Origin: Streptomyces sp. BK208
GTDB taxonomy: Bacteria; Actinomycetota; Actinomycetes; Streptomycetales; Streptomycetaceae
Length of the DNA: 64,000 nucleotides
Reading direction: 5' to 3'
Assembly: GCF_004364245.1 (NCBI RefSeq)
Contig: NZ_SOAV01000002.1
Coordinates: 496,001-560,000 of the forward strand
Part shown: piece after piece, positions 18,498 to 28,712 of the stretch
How positions within the stretch are numbered: position 1 is the first letter of the stretch
Layout of the letters: each line of letters begins with the position of its first letter
Translations under genes and position numbers: made by a program
The notes under the pieces: model-generated
Seen by the model: only the letters and a program-made list of their open reading frames with translations
Told to the model about the DNA's origin: nothing
Database searches by the model: none

Positions 18498-19165
18498 GCG
18501 CCACCGGCGAGGTGTCGGCCGGCAAGCCGGGCCGTGGCCGGCGCGTCATCCTCTGGCGGCACGGCCAGACCGCGTGGAACGTGGAGCGCCGCTTCCAGGG
18601 CAGCACGGACGTCGAGCTGACCGAGACCGGGATCGCCCAGGCCCGCCGCGCCGCCGGACTGCTCGTGCACCTGAGGCCCGACGCCATCGTCGCCTCCGAC
18701 CTCGCGCGCGCCGCGGACACGGCCGCCGAGCTGTCCGTGCTCACCGGCCTCGAGGTCACCCTGGAGGAGGGGCTGCGGGAGACCTTCGCGGGTGTCTGGC
18801 AGGGCCTCACCCACGAGGAGATCATCGCCCGGTACGGCGACGAGTACACGGCCTGGAAGCGCGGCGAGCCCGTGCGCCGCGGCGGCGGCGAGCTGGAGAC
18901 CGAGGTCGCCGACCGGGCCGCCCCCGTGGTGCTCAGGCACGCCGAGAAGCTGCCCGAGGACGGCACCCTCGTCGTGGTCAGCCACGGCGGCACGATCCGC
19001 ACCACCATCGGACGCCTGCTCGGCCTGGAACCGCACAGCTGGGAGAGCCTCGGCGGGCTGACCAACTGCTGCTGGTCCGTCCTGGGCGAGGGCGCCCGCG
19101 GCTGGCGCCTGCTGGAGCACAACGCCGGCACCCTGCCGGAACCGGTGCTCGGCGACGACGTCTGA
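18494..19165 (+). CDS. Histidine phosphatase (phosphoglycerate-mutase-like)
   Basis: 223 residues of the histidine phosphatase superfamily. The phosphohistidine motif RHGQTAWN is near residue 22, the second catalytic His lies in VVVSHGGTIRTTIG, and the acid residue is in GLRETFAGVWQG. It resembles actinobacterial broad-specificity phosphatases such as glucosyl-3-phosphoglycerate phosphatase more than glycolytic mutases, but the substrate cannot be fixed from sequence. The start overlaps the rsfS stop (ATGA). Confidence 0.85.
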   Translation: MSATGEVSAGKPGRGRRVILWRHGQTAWNVERRFQGSTDVELTETGIAQARRAAGLLVHLRPDAIVASDLARAADTAAELSVLTGLEVTLEEGLRETFAGVWQGLTHEEIIARYGDEYTAWKRGEPVRRGGGELETEVADRAAPVVLRHAEKLPEDGTLVVVSHGGTIRTTIGRLLGLEPHSWESLGGLTNCCWSVLGEGARGWRLLEHNAGTLPEPVLGDDV

Positions 19166-19316
19166 GCGGGGCGGCCGGGCCCGGCGCCCGTGCCCCGGCC
19201 GGTGGCCCGGGCCCCCGGATTTCACTTTCCGGCAGGTCGCAGGCTAAAGTTCTTCTTGTTCGCCCCGCCGAGCGGAGCGAAGTGAAGGACCATGCGGCCA
19301 GGGTCGCGTGGCACCA

Positions 19317-19389
19317 GGGGCTATAGCTCAGTTGGTAGAGCGCCTGCATGGCATGCAGGAGGTCAGGAGTTCAATTCTCCTTAGCTCCA
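19317..19389 (+). tRNA. tRNA-Ala (anticodon GGC), copy 1
   Basis: A 73-base cloverleaf. The acceptor GGGGCTA pairs with TAGCTCC; the D-arm is GCTC/GAGC; the anticodon stem CCTGC/GCAGG encloses ATGGCAT, giving anticodon GGC for GCC; the T-arm is AGGAG/CTCCT with TTCAATT. The discriminator is A and CCA is not encoded. A possible -10 (TAAAGT, 19245-19250) lies upstream. It is identical to the second copy at 20140. Confidence 0.97.
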
Positions 19390-19402
19390 CAGCCCACGGA
19401 CG

Positions 19403-19433
19403 AATCCCGTCCCCTTCGGGGGGCGGGATTTTT
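19403..19433 (+). terminator. Rho-independent terminator after tRNA-Ala copy 1
   Basis: The stem cccgtcccc pairs with gggggcggg around a TTCG tetraloop (19415-19418), extended by AAT/ATT at the base and followed by five T residues. This is a textbook intrinsic terminator 13 bases after the tRNA. Confidence 0.85.
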
Positions 19434-19592
19434 CGTTCCGCGTCCGCTTGAGCAACACACGTCCCACGGGCGTATAGATCTGCGGGGCCTCCGTGTCCGG
19501 ACCGGTACTGAGGCGTCGCTGACCGTATTGGCCCGGTCGTGGCAGAATCAAACGGCCGGAAGGGGACCGCGGCCCGACGGGAGGGAGTGGCG

Positions 19593-19766
19593 ATGCCTGG
19601 GAGCATCCTCGAGGAGGTCGGTCACCTCCTCGGTGGAGCGATGGCAAGGAACACCGTCACTCGTCTCAGCTGCCCCTCCTGCGGTTCCGGGCACGTGGCC
19701 CAAGTCCTCGGCGACAACGGCGGAGTCTCGTACGTGTGCACGGCCTGCGGCCACAGCTGGAGCTGA
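19593..19766 (+). CDS. Zinc-ribbon mini-protein (57 residues)
   Basis: A tiny protein with LSCPSCGSGHV and VCTACGHSWS, two CxxC knuckles that should bind one zinc ion. Residues 1-22 form a short amphipathic N-terminal helix (MPGSILEEVGHLLGG). ATG 19593 is chosen for the GGGAGG seven bases upstream. It lies between two identical tRNA-Ala genes and is followed after 3 bases by a second zinc-binding mini-protein. The ribbon resembles those of RNA-binding or transcription-associated small proteins, but no function is known. Confidence 0.75.
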   Translation: MPGSILEEVGHLLGGAMARNTVTRLSCPSCGSGHVAQVLGDNGGVSYVCTACGHSWS

Positions 19767-19769
19767 TCG

Positions 19770-20003
19770 ATGGGTGCACACAGGCGGAAGTGCGACTGGT
19801 GCGGCAGCGGCACGCCCATCGTGCGCGACATGGAGCCGGTCAACCCCGACTACCAGTACTGGTGCGAGGAATGCGCGCGGGCGCTGATCATAAAAGGCGA
19901 CCCCATCGAGACGTACCGCGAGCTGGAGGGCGAGCCGATCTACGGCCGGCTCCTCGAGGAACACTGCACGCTCAAGCGGTTCTACTCGTTCGTGACGGCG
20001 TAG
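19770..20003 (+). CDS. Zinc-binding mini-protein (77 residues)
   Basis: Starts three bases after the previous mini-gene stops, so the two form a bicistron. Two CxxC knuckles (KCDWCGSG and WCEECARA) suggest a zinc ribbon, and a helical tail rich in acidic and aromatic residues follows (ETYRELEGEPIYGRLLEEH). The ribosome site GGAG lies within the end of the upstream gene. Unknown function. The pair is enclosed by two tRNA-Ala copies. Confidence 0.75.
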   Translation: MGAHRRKCDWCGSGTPIVRDMEPVNPDYQYWCEECARALIIKGDPIETYRELEGEPIYGRLLEEHCTLKRFYSFVTA

Positions 20004-20070
20004 CCGCGCCCCGGGTCCGGCGGCCTGACCGGAGCCCGCAAGAGGGCAAAGCGGGCAAACCGGAAACGAT

Positions 20071-20099
20071 TTGGTGTTGTGCCCGGTCGACCGTGTAAT
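20071..20099 (+). promoter_or_regulatory. Promoter of tRNA-Ala copy 2
   Basis: TTGGTG at 20071-20076 and TGTAAT at 20094-20099 are spaced by 17 bases, and the tRNA begins 41 bases after the -10. It is the best vegetative-type promoter in the gap. Confidence 0.5.
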
Positions 20100-20139
20100 G
20101 TTGGCGTCGCCGCCGGGGAGACCGGGCGGCGGACAACAA

Positions 20140-20212
20140 GGGGCTATAGCTCAGTTGGTAGAGCGCCTGCATGGCATGCAGGAGGTCAGGAGTTCAATTC
20201 TCCTTAGCTCCA
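20140..20212 (+). tRNA. tRNA-Ala (anticodon GGC), copy 2
   Basis: Base-for-base identical to the copy at 19317, with the same anticodon GGC. It has its own upstream promoter and a strong terminator 12 bases downstream, so both copies look functional. Confidence 0.97.
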
Positions 20213-20223
20213 CAGTGACAGGG

Positions 20224-20255
20224 AAACCCCCCGGATCCTCGATCCGGGGGGTTTT
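20224..20255. terminator. Bidirectional terminator after tRNA-Ala copy 2
   Basis: An 11-bp perfect stem (20227-20237 with 20241-20251) around a three-base loop is flanked by AAA on the left and TTTT on the right. It can stop both the tRNA transcript and the minus-strand NuoF-like gene, which ends at 20269. Confidence 0.85.
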
Positions 20256-20268
20256 CGCGTGCTCCGTC

Positions 20269-21879
20269 TCAGCGGCCGAGCGCCCGGCGGCCGCGGCCCT
20301 GGGACAGCACCGGCAGGTTGGTGCGCGAGGACGGGGCCTGCCCGCGGGTGTCCTCCTCGATGCGCAGCGCCAGCGCAGGGCAGCGGCGCACCGCGCGCAC
20401 CGCCTTGGCCTCCGCGAAGCGCGGCACCTCGGCCTGCGCGACGGTCGGGAAGCCGTCGGCGCCCAGCTGGAAGACCTCCGGGAGGATGTCCGCGCACAGC
20501 CCGTGGCCCCGGCACAGCGTCCAGTCGACGTGGATCTTCTGGCGACTGGGCCCGTTCTCCTCCCCGCCGCCCGGGACGCCGGTCGGGGTCCTGCCCCCCT
20601 CGAAGAGCGGCAGGACGCCCTCCACGGGCCGTCCGCAGCCGTTGCCGAGGACATGGGCGGCCAGGTCGTCCGTGAACGCCTTGACGGTCGACTCCAGGAA
20701 CATCGCCGAGCCGTCCGGGTGCGAGCAGGCGCCGCGACGCTTCACGTTGCCGGCGACCTGCTTGACCGCTTCGAGGGCGGCGGGACCGCCCCCGTTGAGA
20801 ATGTCCTCCAGGCCCCGCGCGGCGGCCGGCAGGCCCAGGTAGCAGGGGCCGCACTGGCCGGCGCTCTCCTGGGCCAGCCACTGCGCCACCCGCAGCGACT
20901 CGCCCAGCGGGCAGGTGTCCTGACCGATCGGCAGGATCGCGCCCGCGCCGAGCGAGCCGCCCACCTGCTGCAGCGAGTTGCGGGAGACGATCGCCTCGTC
21001 GACGGTCGCCGCGTCGATCCACTTGCCGTGGTAACCGCCGGTCAGCACCCCCTGCGGCACCGGCGGGGCGCCGGCCAGCTGGAGGACGTAGCGCAGCGGC
21101 ACACCCGTGGGGACCTCGATCACCATCGGGCGGGCCACCGCGCCGGAGACGGTGAGCATCACGGTGCCCGGCTCGTCGTACAGGCCGGTGTTGCCGTAGC
21201 GCTCCGGGCCGATGCGGGCGGCGATCGCCAGCTGGGCGAAGGTCTCGGCGTTGGACAGCAGGGTGGGCGCGCCGCCGACGCCGCTCCTGGAGGCGCTCAC
21301 CTTGCGGCCCGGCGGGATGGCCGGGCCGCCGTCGATGGATCGGATCAGCGAGGCCGCCGCGCCGGTCACCATGCGCACCGGGTTGCGCTGCACGCGCGCG
21401 CGGAGGGCGGACCGGCGGCCGTTGCTCAGGCCGCGCTCGGCGAGGGCGGCCTCCATGGAGCGCTGCGTCGACTCGCGCGTGACGCCGATGACCAGCGTGC
21501 GGGCGCCCATGGCCTCGGCGCACAGCAGCGCGCCGTCCAGGATCAGGTGCGGCGCGCGGTTGATCAGCACCGTGTCCTTGCGGCAGGCCGGCTCGTCCTC
21601 GCTGCCGTTGACCACCACGACCGGCCGTACGCCGCGCTTGATCGCCGCCTCGGCGACCGAGCGCAGCTTCTTGTGGAAGGGGAAGCCCGCGCCGCCGCGG
21701 CCCCTCAGGTTGATGCGTTCGGAGAGCTGCGCGAGCTGCTCCCCGCCCATCGGTTCGAGCGGACCGTGCACCTTCAGGTGCATCGGCAGATCAAGCCGCT
21801 CGACAAGGTCGAAGCCCGACGTGAGCTGGGGAAGCCCGACCACGCGGACCTCGGGGACGTCGGGCAGGGCCTCGTTCAC
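20269..21879 (-). CDS. NuoF-like NADH-binding flavoprotein fused to a [3Fe-4S]-type ferredoxin
   Basis: 536 residues. Residues about 35-230 resemble the FMN/NADH-binding domain of complex I subunit NuoF (RGRGGAGFPFHKKL near 59, NGSEDEPACRKDTVL), followed by an SLBB domain and an iron-sulfur helical domain. The NuoF motif E-S-C-G-x-C-x-P-C reads ESAGQCGPC near 338-346, so the first cluster cysteine is alanine; a further cysteine lies in RRGACSHPDG. After a Gly/Glu linker a C-terminal ferredoxin unit follows, with CRGHGLC near 455-461 and a later CP. This is C-x5-C...CP, typical of [3Fe-4S] ferredoxins serving P450s. The GTG start overlaps the stop of the membrane cytochrome gene (GTGA), so the two are coupled. 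It probably passes electrons between NAD(P)H, flavin and the cytochrome; direction unknown. Confidence 0.8.
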   Translation of the reverse strand: MNEALPDVPEVRVVGLPQLTSGFDLVERLDLPMHLKVHGPLEPMGGEQLAQLSERINLRGRGGAGFPFHKKLRSVAEAAIKRGVRPVVVVNGSEDEPACRKDTVLINRAPHLILDGALLCAEAMGARTLVIGVTRESTQRSMEAALAERGLSNGRRSALRARVQRNPVRMVTGAAASLIRSIDGGPAIPPGRKVSASRSGVGGAPTLLSNAETFAQLAIAARIGPERYGNTGLYDEPGTVMLTVSGAVARPMVIEVPTGVPLRYVLQLAGAPPVPQGVLTGGYHGKWIDAATVDEAIVSRNSLQQVGGSLGAGAILPIGQDTCPLGESLRVAQWLAQESAGQCGPCYLGLPAAARGLEDILNGGGPAALEAVKQVAGNVKRRGACSHPDGSAMFLESTVKAFTDDLAAHVLGNGCGRPVEGVLPLFEGGRTPTGVPGGGEENGPSRQKIHVDWTLCRGHGLCADILPEVFQLGADGFPTVAQAEVPRFAEAKAVRAVRRCPALALRIEEDTRGQAPSSRTNLPVLSQGRGRRALGR

Positions 21880-23153
21880 TCAAAGCCTCCGGAAGGCGTG
21901 TTCCAAGGTTCACCGGAACCCGGTGCGTCGAAGTCGCGGGACGAGGGCGCACCGGGAGTTGGTTCAGGGGTGGGACCGCTGTTGTACGTGTCGTCCGGGT
22001 AGTACGTGTCGAAGGCGGCGTTCGTCTCACGGGTGTCGTACACGTCACTCGAGCCGTAGCCCGAGGCGGGGGGCGAGGAGTACTGGGCCGAGTACGCCGC
22101 GGAGTGACCCGAGGCGTCCGTGGCGCCGTACACCGGGATGGTGTACCCGGTGTCGTTCAGCGGGTCGTAGTGCGACGGGGGAGCCTCGCCGACCGGGGGC
22201 GGCGACGGTATGGGCCAGCTGCCCGAGGTGCTGCCGCCGCCGTCCACGAGGGGCATCGCCTCGGTGGGCCGCATGTCCGGCGGGAGCGGGGCGGCGGACG
22301 CGGCCGGGTCGGCAGTCAGCGGCGTCCGGCGTGCGCCCGAGGGCCCGGACACGGCGCGGTAGGCCGCCGCGAAGCCGCCCGCGGCGTCCGGCGGAGTGAG
22401 GCGCTCCGCCGGTTCGTACAACGGGGCGGACGGGGACGCGCCGCGTGACCGGGAGGCCCCGGCGCGCTCGTGGCCCGGCAGGGCGGAGGCGCCCGTCGGC
22501 CGGCTGTCGGCCTCGGCCTCACGGGCGGGTCGCTGCGCGGTTCCCAGGAGGCCGGCGATCCGGTCGGCGACCTTGCGCTTGACCGGGCGGGGCGCCGCGC
22601 GCAGCGCCAGTGCCGCCATGACGCCGACCACGGACAGGGCGTACAGCACCACGAAGACCGGCTTCGCCGCTCGACCCGCGTAGAGCCCGTGCAGCAGGGC
22701 CAGGCACCAGGCCGGGTAGGCCAGCATGTGCATCGCCCGCCAGCGGGCCGCCACCGGAGCCGGGGAGGCGAAGCGGTTGCGCAGGGCTCCGGTGACGCTC
22801 ACGAAGATCATGAGCATGCTGGCCAGGGTGCCGAAGCCGATGAGGACGGCCCGGCCGCCGAACGCCTCGTCCTCCGTGGCCAGAAGCCCGAACGGGATCA
22901 CGGCGGCGACCCAGGTGGTGTGGTCCAGGAGGAGTTTGACCACGATGTGCACCAGGAGGAACACGACCGAGGCGACCGCGGTGGTCCGGTGCACCGCCTG
23001 GGCCAGGATCCGCTGCCGGGTGTCGAGGACGATCCGGTCCTGGGCGAGCAGGCCCCAGATCACCGAGCAGCTGAGGAAGACCAGGGAGAGGACCCCTGCG
23101 CCGAAGTCGAGGAACTGGGCGAAGGTGTCGTCCACCGTGCTGTCGTTCGTCAT
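21876..23153 (-). CDS. Cytochrome b-like (ferric-reductase/YedZ-type) membrane protein with long cytosolic tail
   Basis: 425 residues. The first 205 contain about six transmembrane helices. Two histidine pairs, each 13-14 residues apart within helices (H55/H69 in VHRTTAVASVVFLLVHI and H142/H155 in MHMLAYPAWCLALLHG), fit bis-histidine haem ligation. The remaining 215 residues are a disordered, Pro/Ser/Tyr-rich cytosolic tail. The gene overlaps the NuoF-ferredoxin gene, so the two products likely form a membrane redox complex. ATG 23153 has GGGGAGG 9 bases upstream. A TACCCGTGGGTA palindrome and a GTTAC...GTAAC dyad lie upstream. Confidence 0.8.
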   Translation of the reverse strand: MTNDSTVDDTFAQFLDFGAGVLSLVFLSCSVIWGLLAQDRIVLDTRQRILAQAVHRTTAVASVVFLLVHIVVKLLLDHTTWVAAVIPFGLLATEDEAFGGRAVLIGFGTLASMLMIFVSVTGALRNRFASPAPVAARWRAMHMLAYPAWCLALLHGLYAGRAAKPVFVVLYALSVVGVMAALALRAAPRPVKRKVADRIAGLLGTAQRPAREAEADSRPTGASALPGHERAGASRSRGASPSAPLYEPAERLTPPDAAGGFAAAYRAVSGPSGARRTPLTADPAASAAPLPPDMRPTEAMPLVDGGGSTSGSWPIPSPPPVGEAPPSHYDPLNDTGYTIPVYGATDASGHSAAYSAQYSSPPASGYGSSDVYDTRETNAAFDTYYPDDTYNSGPTPEPTPGAPSSRDFDAPGSGEPWNTPSGGFE

Positions 23154-23293
23154 GACGAACGGCCTCCCCACGTCAGGGACGCGCGGGGAGGCGGCGAACT
23201 GGTGTCGCGAGGGTGGAGCGGGGGAGGGTTCATGGGGGCAACTCCGGAGCGGTTCGGGAAAGCGGTCCCGCTGCCGCACTCTAAGTGGCGCCA

Positions 23294-23305
23294 TACCCGT
23301 GGGTA
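23294..23305. promoter_or_regulatory. TACCCGTGGGTA palindrome upstream of the cytochrome operon
   Basis: TACCC-GT-GGGTA is a 12-bp inverted repeat about 140 bases upstream of the cytochrome gene. ACCCGTGGGT recurs at 28662-28671, upstream of comEA. It may be an operator for an unidentified regulator or a coincidence of base composition. Confidence 0.3.
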
Positions 23306-23370
23306 GGAGGTTTGAGTTATTGCGTTGTTATCAAATGGCAGTCCGCTTGTAGTGGCGTCCCTTAGTGGTC

Positions 23371-23385
23371 GTTACGCGAAGTAAC
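23371..23385. promoter_or_regulatory. GTTAC-N5-GTAAC dyad between the divergent cytochrome and leuS units
   Basis: A perfect 5-bp inverted repeat with a 5-base spacer sits in a locally AT-rich stretch (23310-23390) where the divergent promoters of the cytochrome operon and the leuS leader should lie. The binding protein is unknown. Confidence 0.35.
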
Positions 23386-23494
23386 CTTTGACCCTGGTTC
23401 AGGAGCGGCCCCCGGTTACCGGGTCCCCGGACCCGCGTTCCGGTGGCCCCGAAGCCCGTCGCGGCCCGCTCGGCGACTGCGGTACCCTGACGCC

Positions 23495-23533
23495 ATGCGT
23501 GCCGTACGCCTTCTGCTTAGCGAGCCGCGCTGA
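23495..23533 (+). CDS. Leucine leader peptide of leuS (12 residues)
   Basis: Encodes MRAVRLLLSEPR then TGA, with three consecutive leucine codons (CTT CTG CTT). The first and third are CTT, rare in this GC-rich genome, so ribosome stalling here should sense charged leucyl-tRNA. A terminator hairpin follows at 23580. The arrangement is transcription attenuation of leuS: with little leucyl-tRNA the ribosome pauses on the leucines and leuS is read through. Attenuators of this type are known in actinobacterial amino-acid genes; assignment here is from the sequence itself. Confidence 0.85.
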   Translation: MRAVRLLLSEPR

Positions 23534-23579
23534 TCAGTCCCGACCCCGGTCGTATCCGGAGGCCGGAATCGGCGCGGCG

Positions 23580-23604
23580 TCCCCTCCTGTGCGAGGGGAT
23601 TTTT
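23580..23604 (+). terminator. Attenuator hairpin in the leuS leader
   Basis: TCCCCTC (23580-23586) pairs perfectly with GAGGGGA (23593-23599) around a six-base loop, followed by five T residues. It lies 46 bases after the leader peptide stop and 77 before the leuS start, as expected for an attenuator terminator. The competing antiterminator would form within 23534-23585 (several CCGG segments there), but I could not define it uniquely. Confidence 0.85.
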
Positions 23605-23680
23605 CATTTCCCGGCCCCGCAGCCGCTGGACATGAAGGTCGCAGCCGCTGGCAGAGACGATCGATGGAGCTTTGAGGATC

Positions 23681-26575
<2,895 letters not shown>

Positions 26576-26578
26576 CGG

Positions 26579-26688
26579 GTGACCGGGGCGCCCGGGGAGC
26601 CGCGTGGTGCGGTGACGGTGCGCCCGGGACCGCGTGTGCGGTGACCGGTGCGCCCGGGACCGCGTGTGCGGTGACCGGGGCGCCCGGG
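26579..26688 (+). repeat. Tandem repeat of about 30 bp, 3.5 copies, after leuS
   Basis: Units start at 26579, 26612, 26641 and 26671 (33, 29 and 30 bp, then 18 bp of a fourth), each beginning GTGAC(C)GG and containing GCGCCCGGG. It starts four bases after the leuS stop and fills about half of the gap to the next gene. It may act as a terminator substitute or be a slippage-prone spacer. Confidence 0.75.
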
Positions 26689-26829
26689 CGTCCCCTACGG
26701 GTCGGGTGCGGGCAGGTTCGGGGTTCTCGCGGAACCTCGGGCCTGCCCGGTGCGTTTACGGTGGAAGAGCGGCGCGACATGCGCCGCCGACCGCCGGTGC
26801 GCGGGCCGGACGTCCGAAGGAGGAGCTCC

Positions 26830-27600
26830 GTGGAAGCAGCGCTCACAGTGTTCGCCCTGCTCTTCCTGCTCGCCGTGGTGCTGGGCGTCTACGCCACGGT
26901 GAAGGCGGTCGGTGCGGCCAAGCGCAGCGTGGACCGCGGTCTCACCCAGGCCCGCCGCACCGTGGAGGACCACACCCTGCGGGCCAAGTCCTTCGTCCAG
27001 GTGGGCCCGGCGGCCGAGCTGGCCCAGCTGCGGCTGACGCTGCGCACCTCCATGCGCGCCACCCAGGACGCGCTGCACGCGCGCGTGGCCGAGGACGCGT
27101 CCCTCAAGGAGTCCCTCGCCCTCTTCGAGCGGCTCAGCGCCCACGGCTTCGAGCTGGACGGCGAGCTGCGGCGGCTGGAGTCCGAGCCGGACCGCGCCAC
27201 CCTCGCCGAGCGCCTGCCCGGCCTGCGCGAGCGCACCGAGCGCATCACCCGGTCCGCGGACGCCCTGCGCTGGGCGGCCCGCGACCGCGCCCGCCACTTC
27301 GCCGACGACGACCTGGACTCGCTGAGCGCCCAGATCGACGTGGAGGCTGGCGCCCTGCGGCACTGGACGGACCGGGAGACGGAGACCGGGACGACGCCGG
27401 GCGAGGACCGGACCGTCGCGTCGCCGTCCTGGCCCGACGCGCCGTCCGCCGACGCCCCGCCCGCCCGGCAGACCTGGCCGGACTCCCCGGCACAGGCACA
27501 GGCACAGGCCGCGGACCCCGCGCGGCCCGCCATCACACCGCCCGCCGCGCGTCCCGTGTACCCGTGGCAGAAGAAGACCCGCCCGGAGAGCACGACCTGA
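26830..27600 (+). CDS. Membrane-anchored coiled-coil protein of unknown function
   Basis: 256 residues from a GTG with GGAGG five bases upstream. A single transmembrane helix at about 3-24 (ALTVFALLFLLAVVLGVYATV) anchors a long, charged, heptad-like helical region (about 25-170) resembling bacterial structural coiled coils. A Pro/Ala/Gln tail (QAQAQAA) follows. No enzymatic motif is visible. Likely a scaffold or envelope protein. It sits between leuS and the DegV gene. Confidence 0.7.
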   Translation: MEAALTVFALLFLLAVVLGVYATVKAVGAAKRSVDRGLTQARRTVEDHTLRAKSFVQVGPAAELAQLRLTLRTSMRATQDALHARVAEDASLKESLALFERLSAHGFELDGELRRLESEPDRATLAERLPGLRERTERITRSADALRWAARDRARHFADDDLDSLSAQIDVEAGALRHWTDRETETGTTPGEDRTVASPSWPDAPSADAPPARQTWPDSPAQAQAQAADPARPAITPPAARPVYPWQKKTRPESTT

Positions 27601-27647
27601 CCCGGCCTGCCTGCCGGCCGGCCGTGCGCGGTGAACGCCCGGTCGTC

Positions 27648-27695
27648 GGGGCCGGACTGCCGTACGGGCACGGGGCCGGACTGCCGTACGGGCAC
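27648..27695 (+). repeat. Perfect 24-bp tandem duplication upstream of degV
   Basis: The 24-bp unit at 27648-27671 is repeated exactly at 27672-27695 and ends just 9 bases before the -10-like TAACCT (27705-27710) of the DegV gene. The second copy therefore occupies the -35 region. Confidence 0.85.
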
Positions 27696-27717
27696 TACGC
27701 CAGGTAACCTCCAGCTC

Positions 27718-28563
27718 ATGTCCCGCCATGTCGCTATCGTCACGGATTCAACGGCCTACCTCCCGGCCCGGACGATGGAGCGGCACGGCATCACCGCGGT
27801 ACCCCTGACCGTCGTCCTGGGCGACCGCGCCCTGGAGGAGGGCACGGAGATCTCGACCCGCTCCCTGGCCCGGGCCCTGCAGAAACGGCGGCCGGTCACC
27901 ACCTCCCGGCCCAGCCCCGCGCTCTTCGCCGAGACCTACCGCAGGATCGCCGAGTCCGGGGCCGACGGCATCGTCTCCCTGCACCTTTCCGCCGAACTCT
28001 CCGGCACCCACGACGCGGCCGTCGTCGCGGCCCGGGAGGCGCCCGTCCCGGTCAGGGTCGTGGACACCGGCATGATCGCGATGGCCCTCGGGTTCTGCGC
28101 GCTCGCCGCCGCGGAGACGGCGGAGGCGGGCGGCACGGTGGACGAGGCCGTCACGGCGGCCGAGAAGCGGGCCGCGGGCACCTCGGCCTACTTCTACGTC
28201 GACACCCTGGACTATCTGCGCCGCGGTGGCCGGATCGGGGCGGCCCAGGCGCTGTTCGGCTCCGCGCTCGCCGTGAAGCCGCTGCTGCAGCTGGCGGGCG
28301 GCCGCATCGAACCCCTGGAGAAGGTCAGGACGGCCTCCAAGGCCATCGCCCGCCTGGAGGAGATCGCCGCCGACCGGGCGGGCAGCGCACCCGTCGACAT
28401 CGCGGTCCACCATCTCGCCGCCACCGACCGGGCGTCGGCCCTCGCGGACCGCCTGCGGGACCGGGTGCCCGGGCTGGCGGACCTGCACGTGAGCGAGGTC
28501 GGCGCGGTGATCGGCGCGCATACGGGGCCGGGGTTGCTGGGGGTCGTGGTCTCCACGCGGTGA
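27718..28563 (+). CDS. DegV family fatty-acid-binding protein
   Basis: 281 residues matching the DegV/FakB family, which binds a fatty acid for phosphorylation by FakA-type kinases. Visible features are the N-terminal VTDSTAYLP, LSAELSGTHDAA, VVDTGMIAMALG and the YLRRGGRIGAAQALFG block. No FakA-like kinase gene occurs nearby, so the physiological partner is not evident. TAACCT (27705-27710) lies 7 bases before the ATG, indicating a leaderless transcript. Confidence 0.9.
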   Translation: MSRHVAIVTDSTAYLPARTMERHGITAVPLTVVLGDRALEEGTEISTRSLARALQKRRPVTTSRPSPALFAETYRRIAESGADGIVSLHLSAELSGTHDAAVVAAREAPVPVRVVDTGMIAMALGFCALAAAETAEAGGTVDEAVTAAEKRAAGTSAYFYVDTLDYLRRGGRIGAAQALFGSALAVKPLLQLAGGRIEPLEKVRTASKAIARLEEIAADRAGSAPVDIAVHHLAATDRASALADRLRDRVPGLADLHVSEVGAVIGAHTGPGLLGVVVSTR

Positions 28564-28712
28564 GGGCGGTGCGGTCGCGGTGAGGGGGTGCGGCGTGCGC
28601 GGTGGACCGGTGTGATGAGCGTCGTCGTGTGACACTCGTGCGGTGGTCGGAGTTTTCCACAACCCGTGGGTAGTCCCCGGTAATCGACCATGATCGTCGC
28701 GGTGGGGGCGAG

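Noticed and set aside
19317..20212. Two identical tRNA genes as attachment sites of an integrated element
   Set aside because: Only about 750 bp lie between them, there is no integrase, and the tRNAs are whole with separate terminators.
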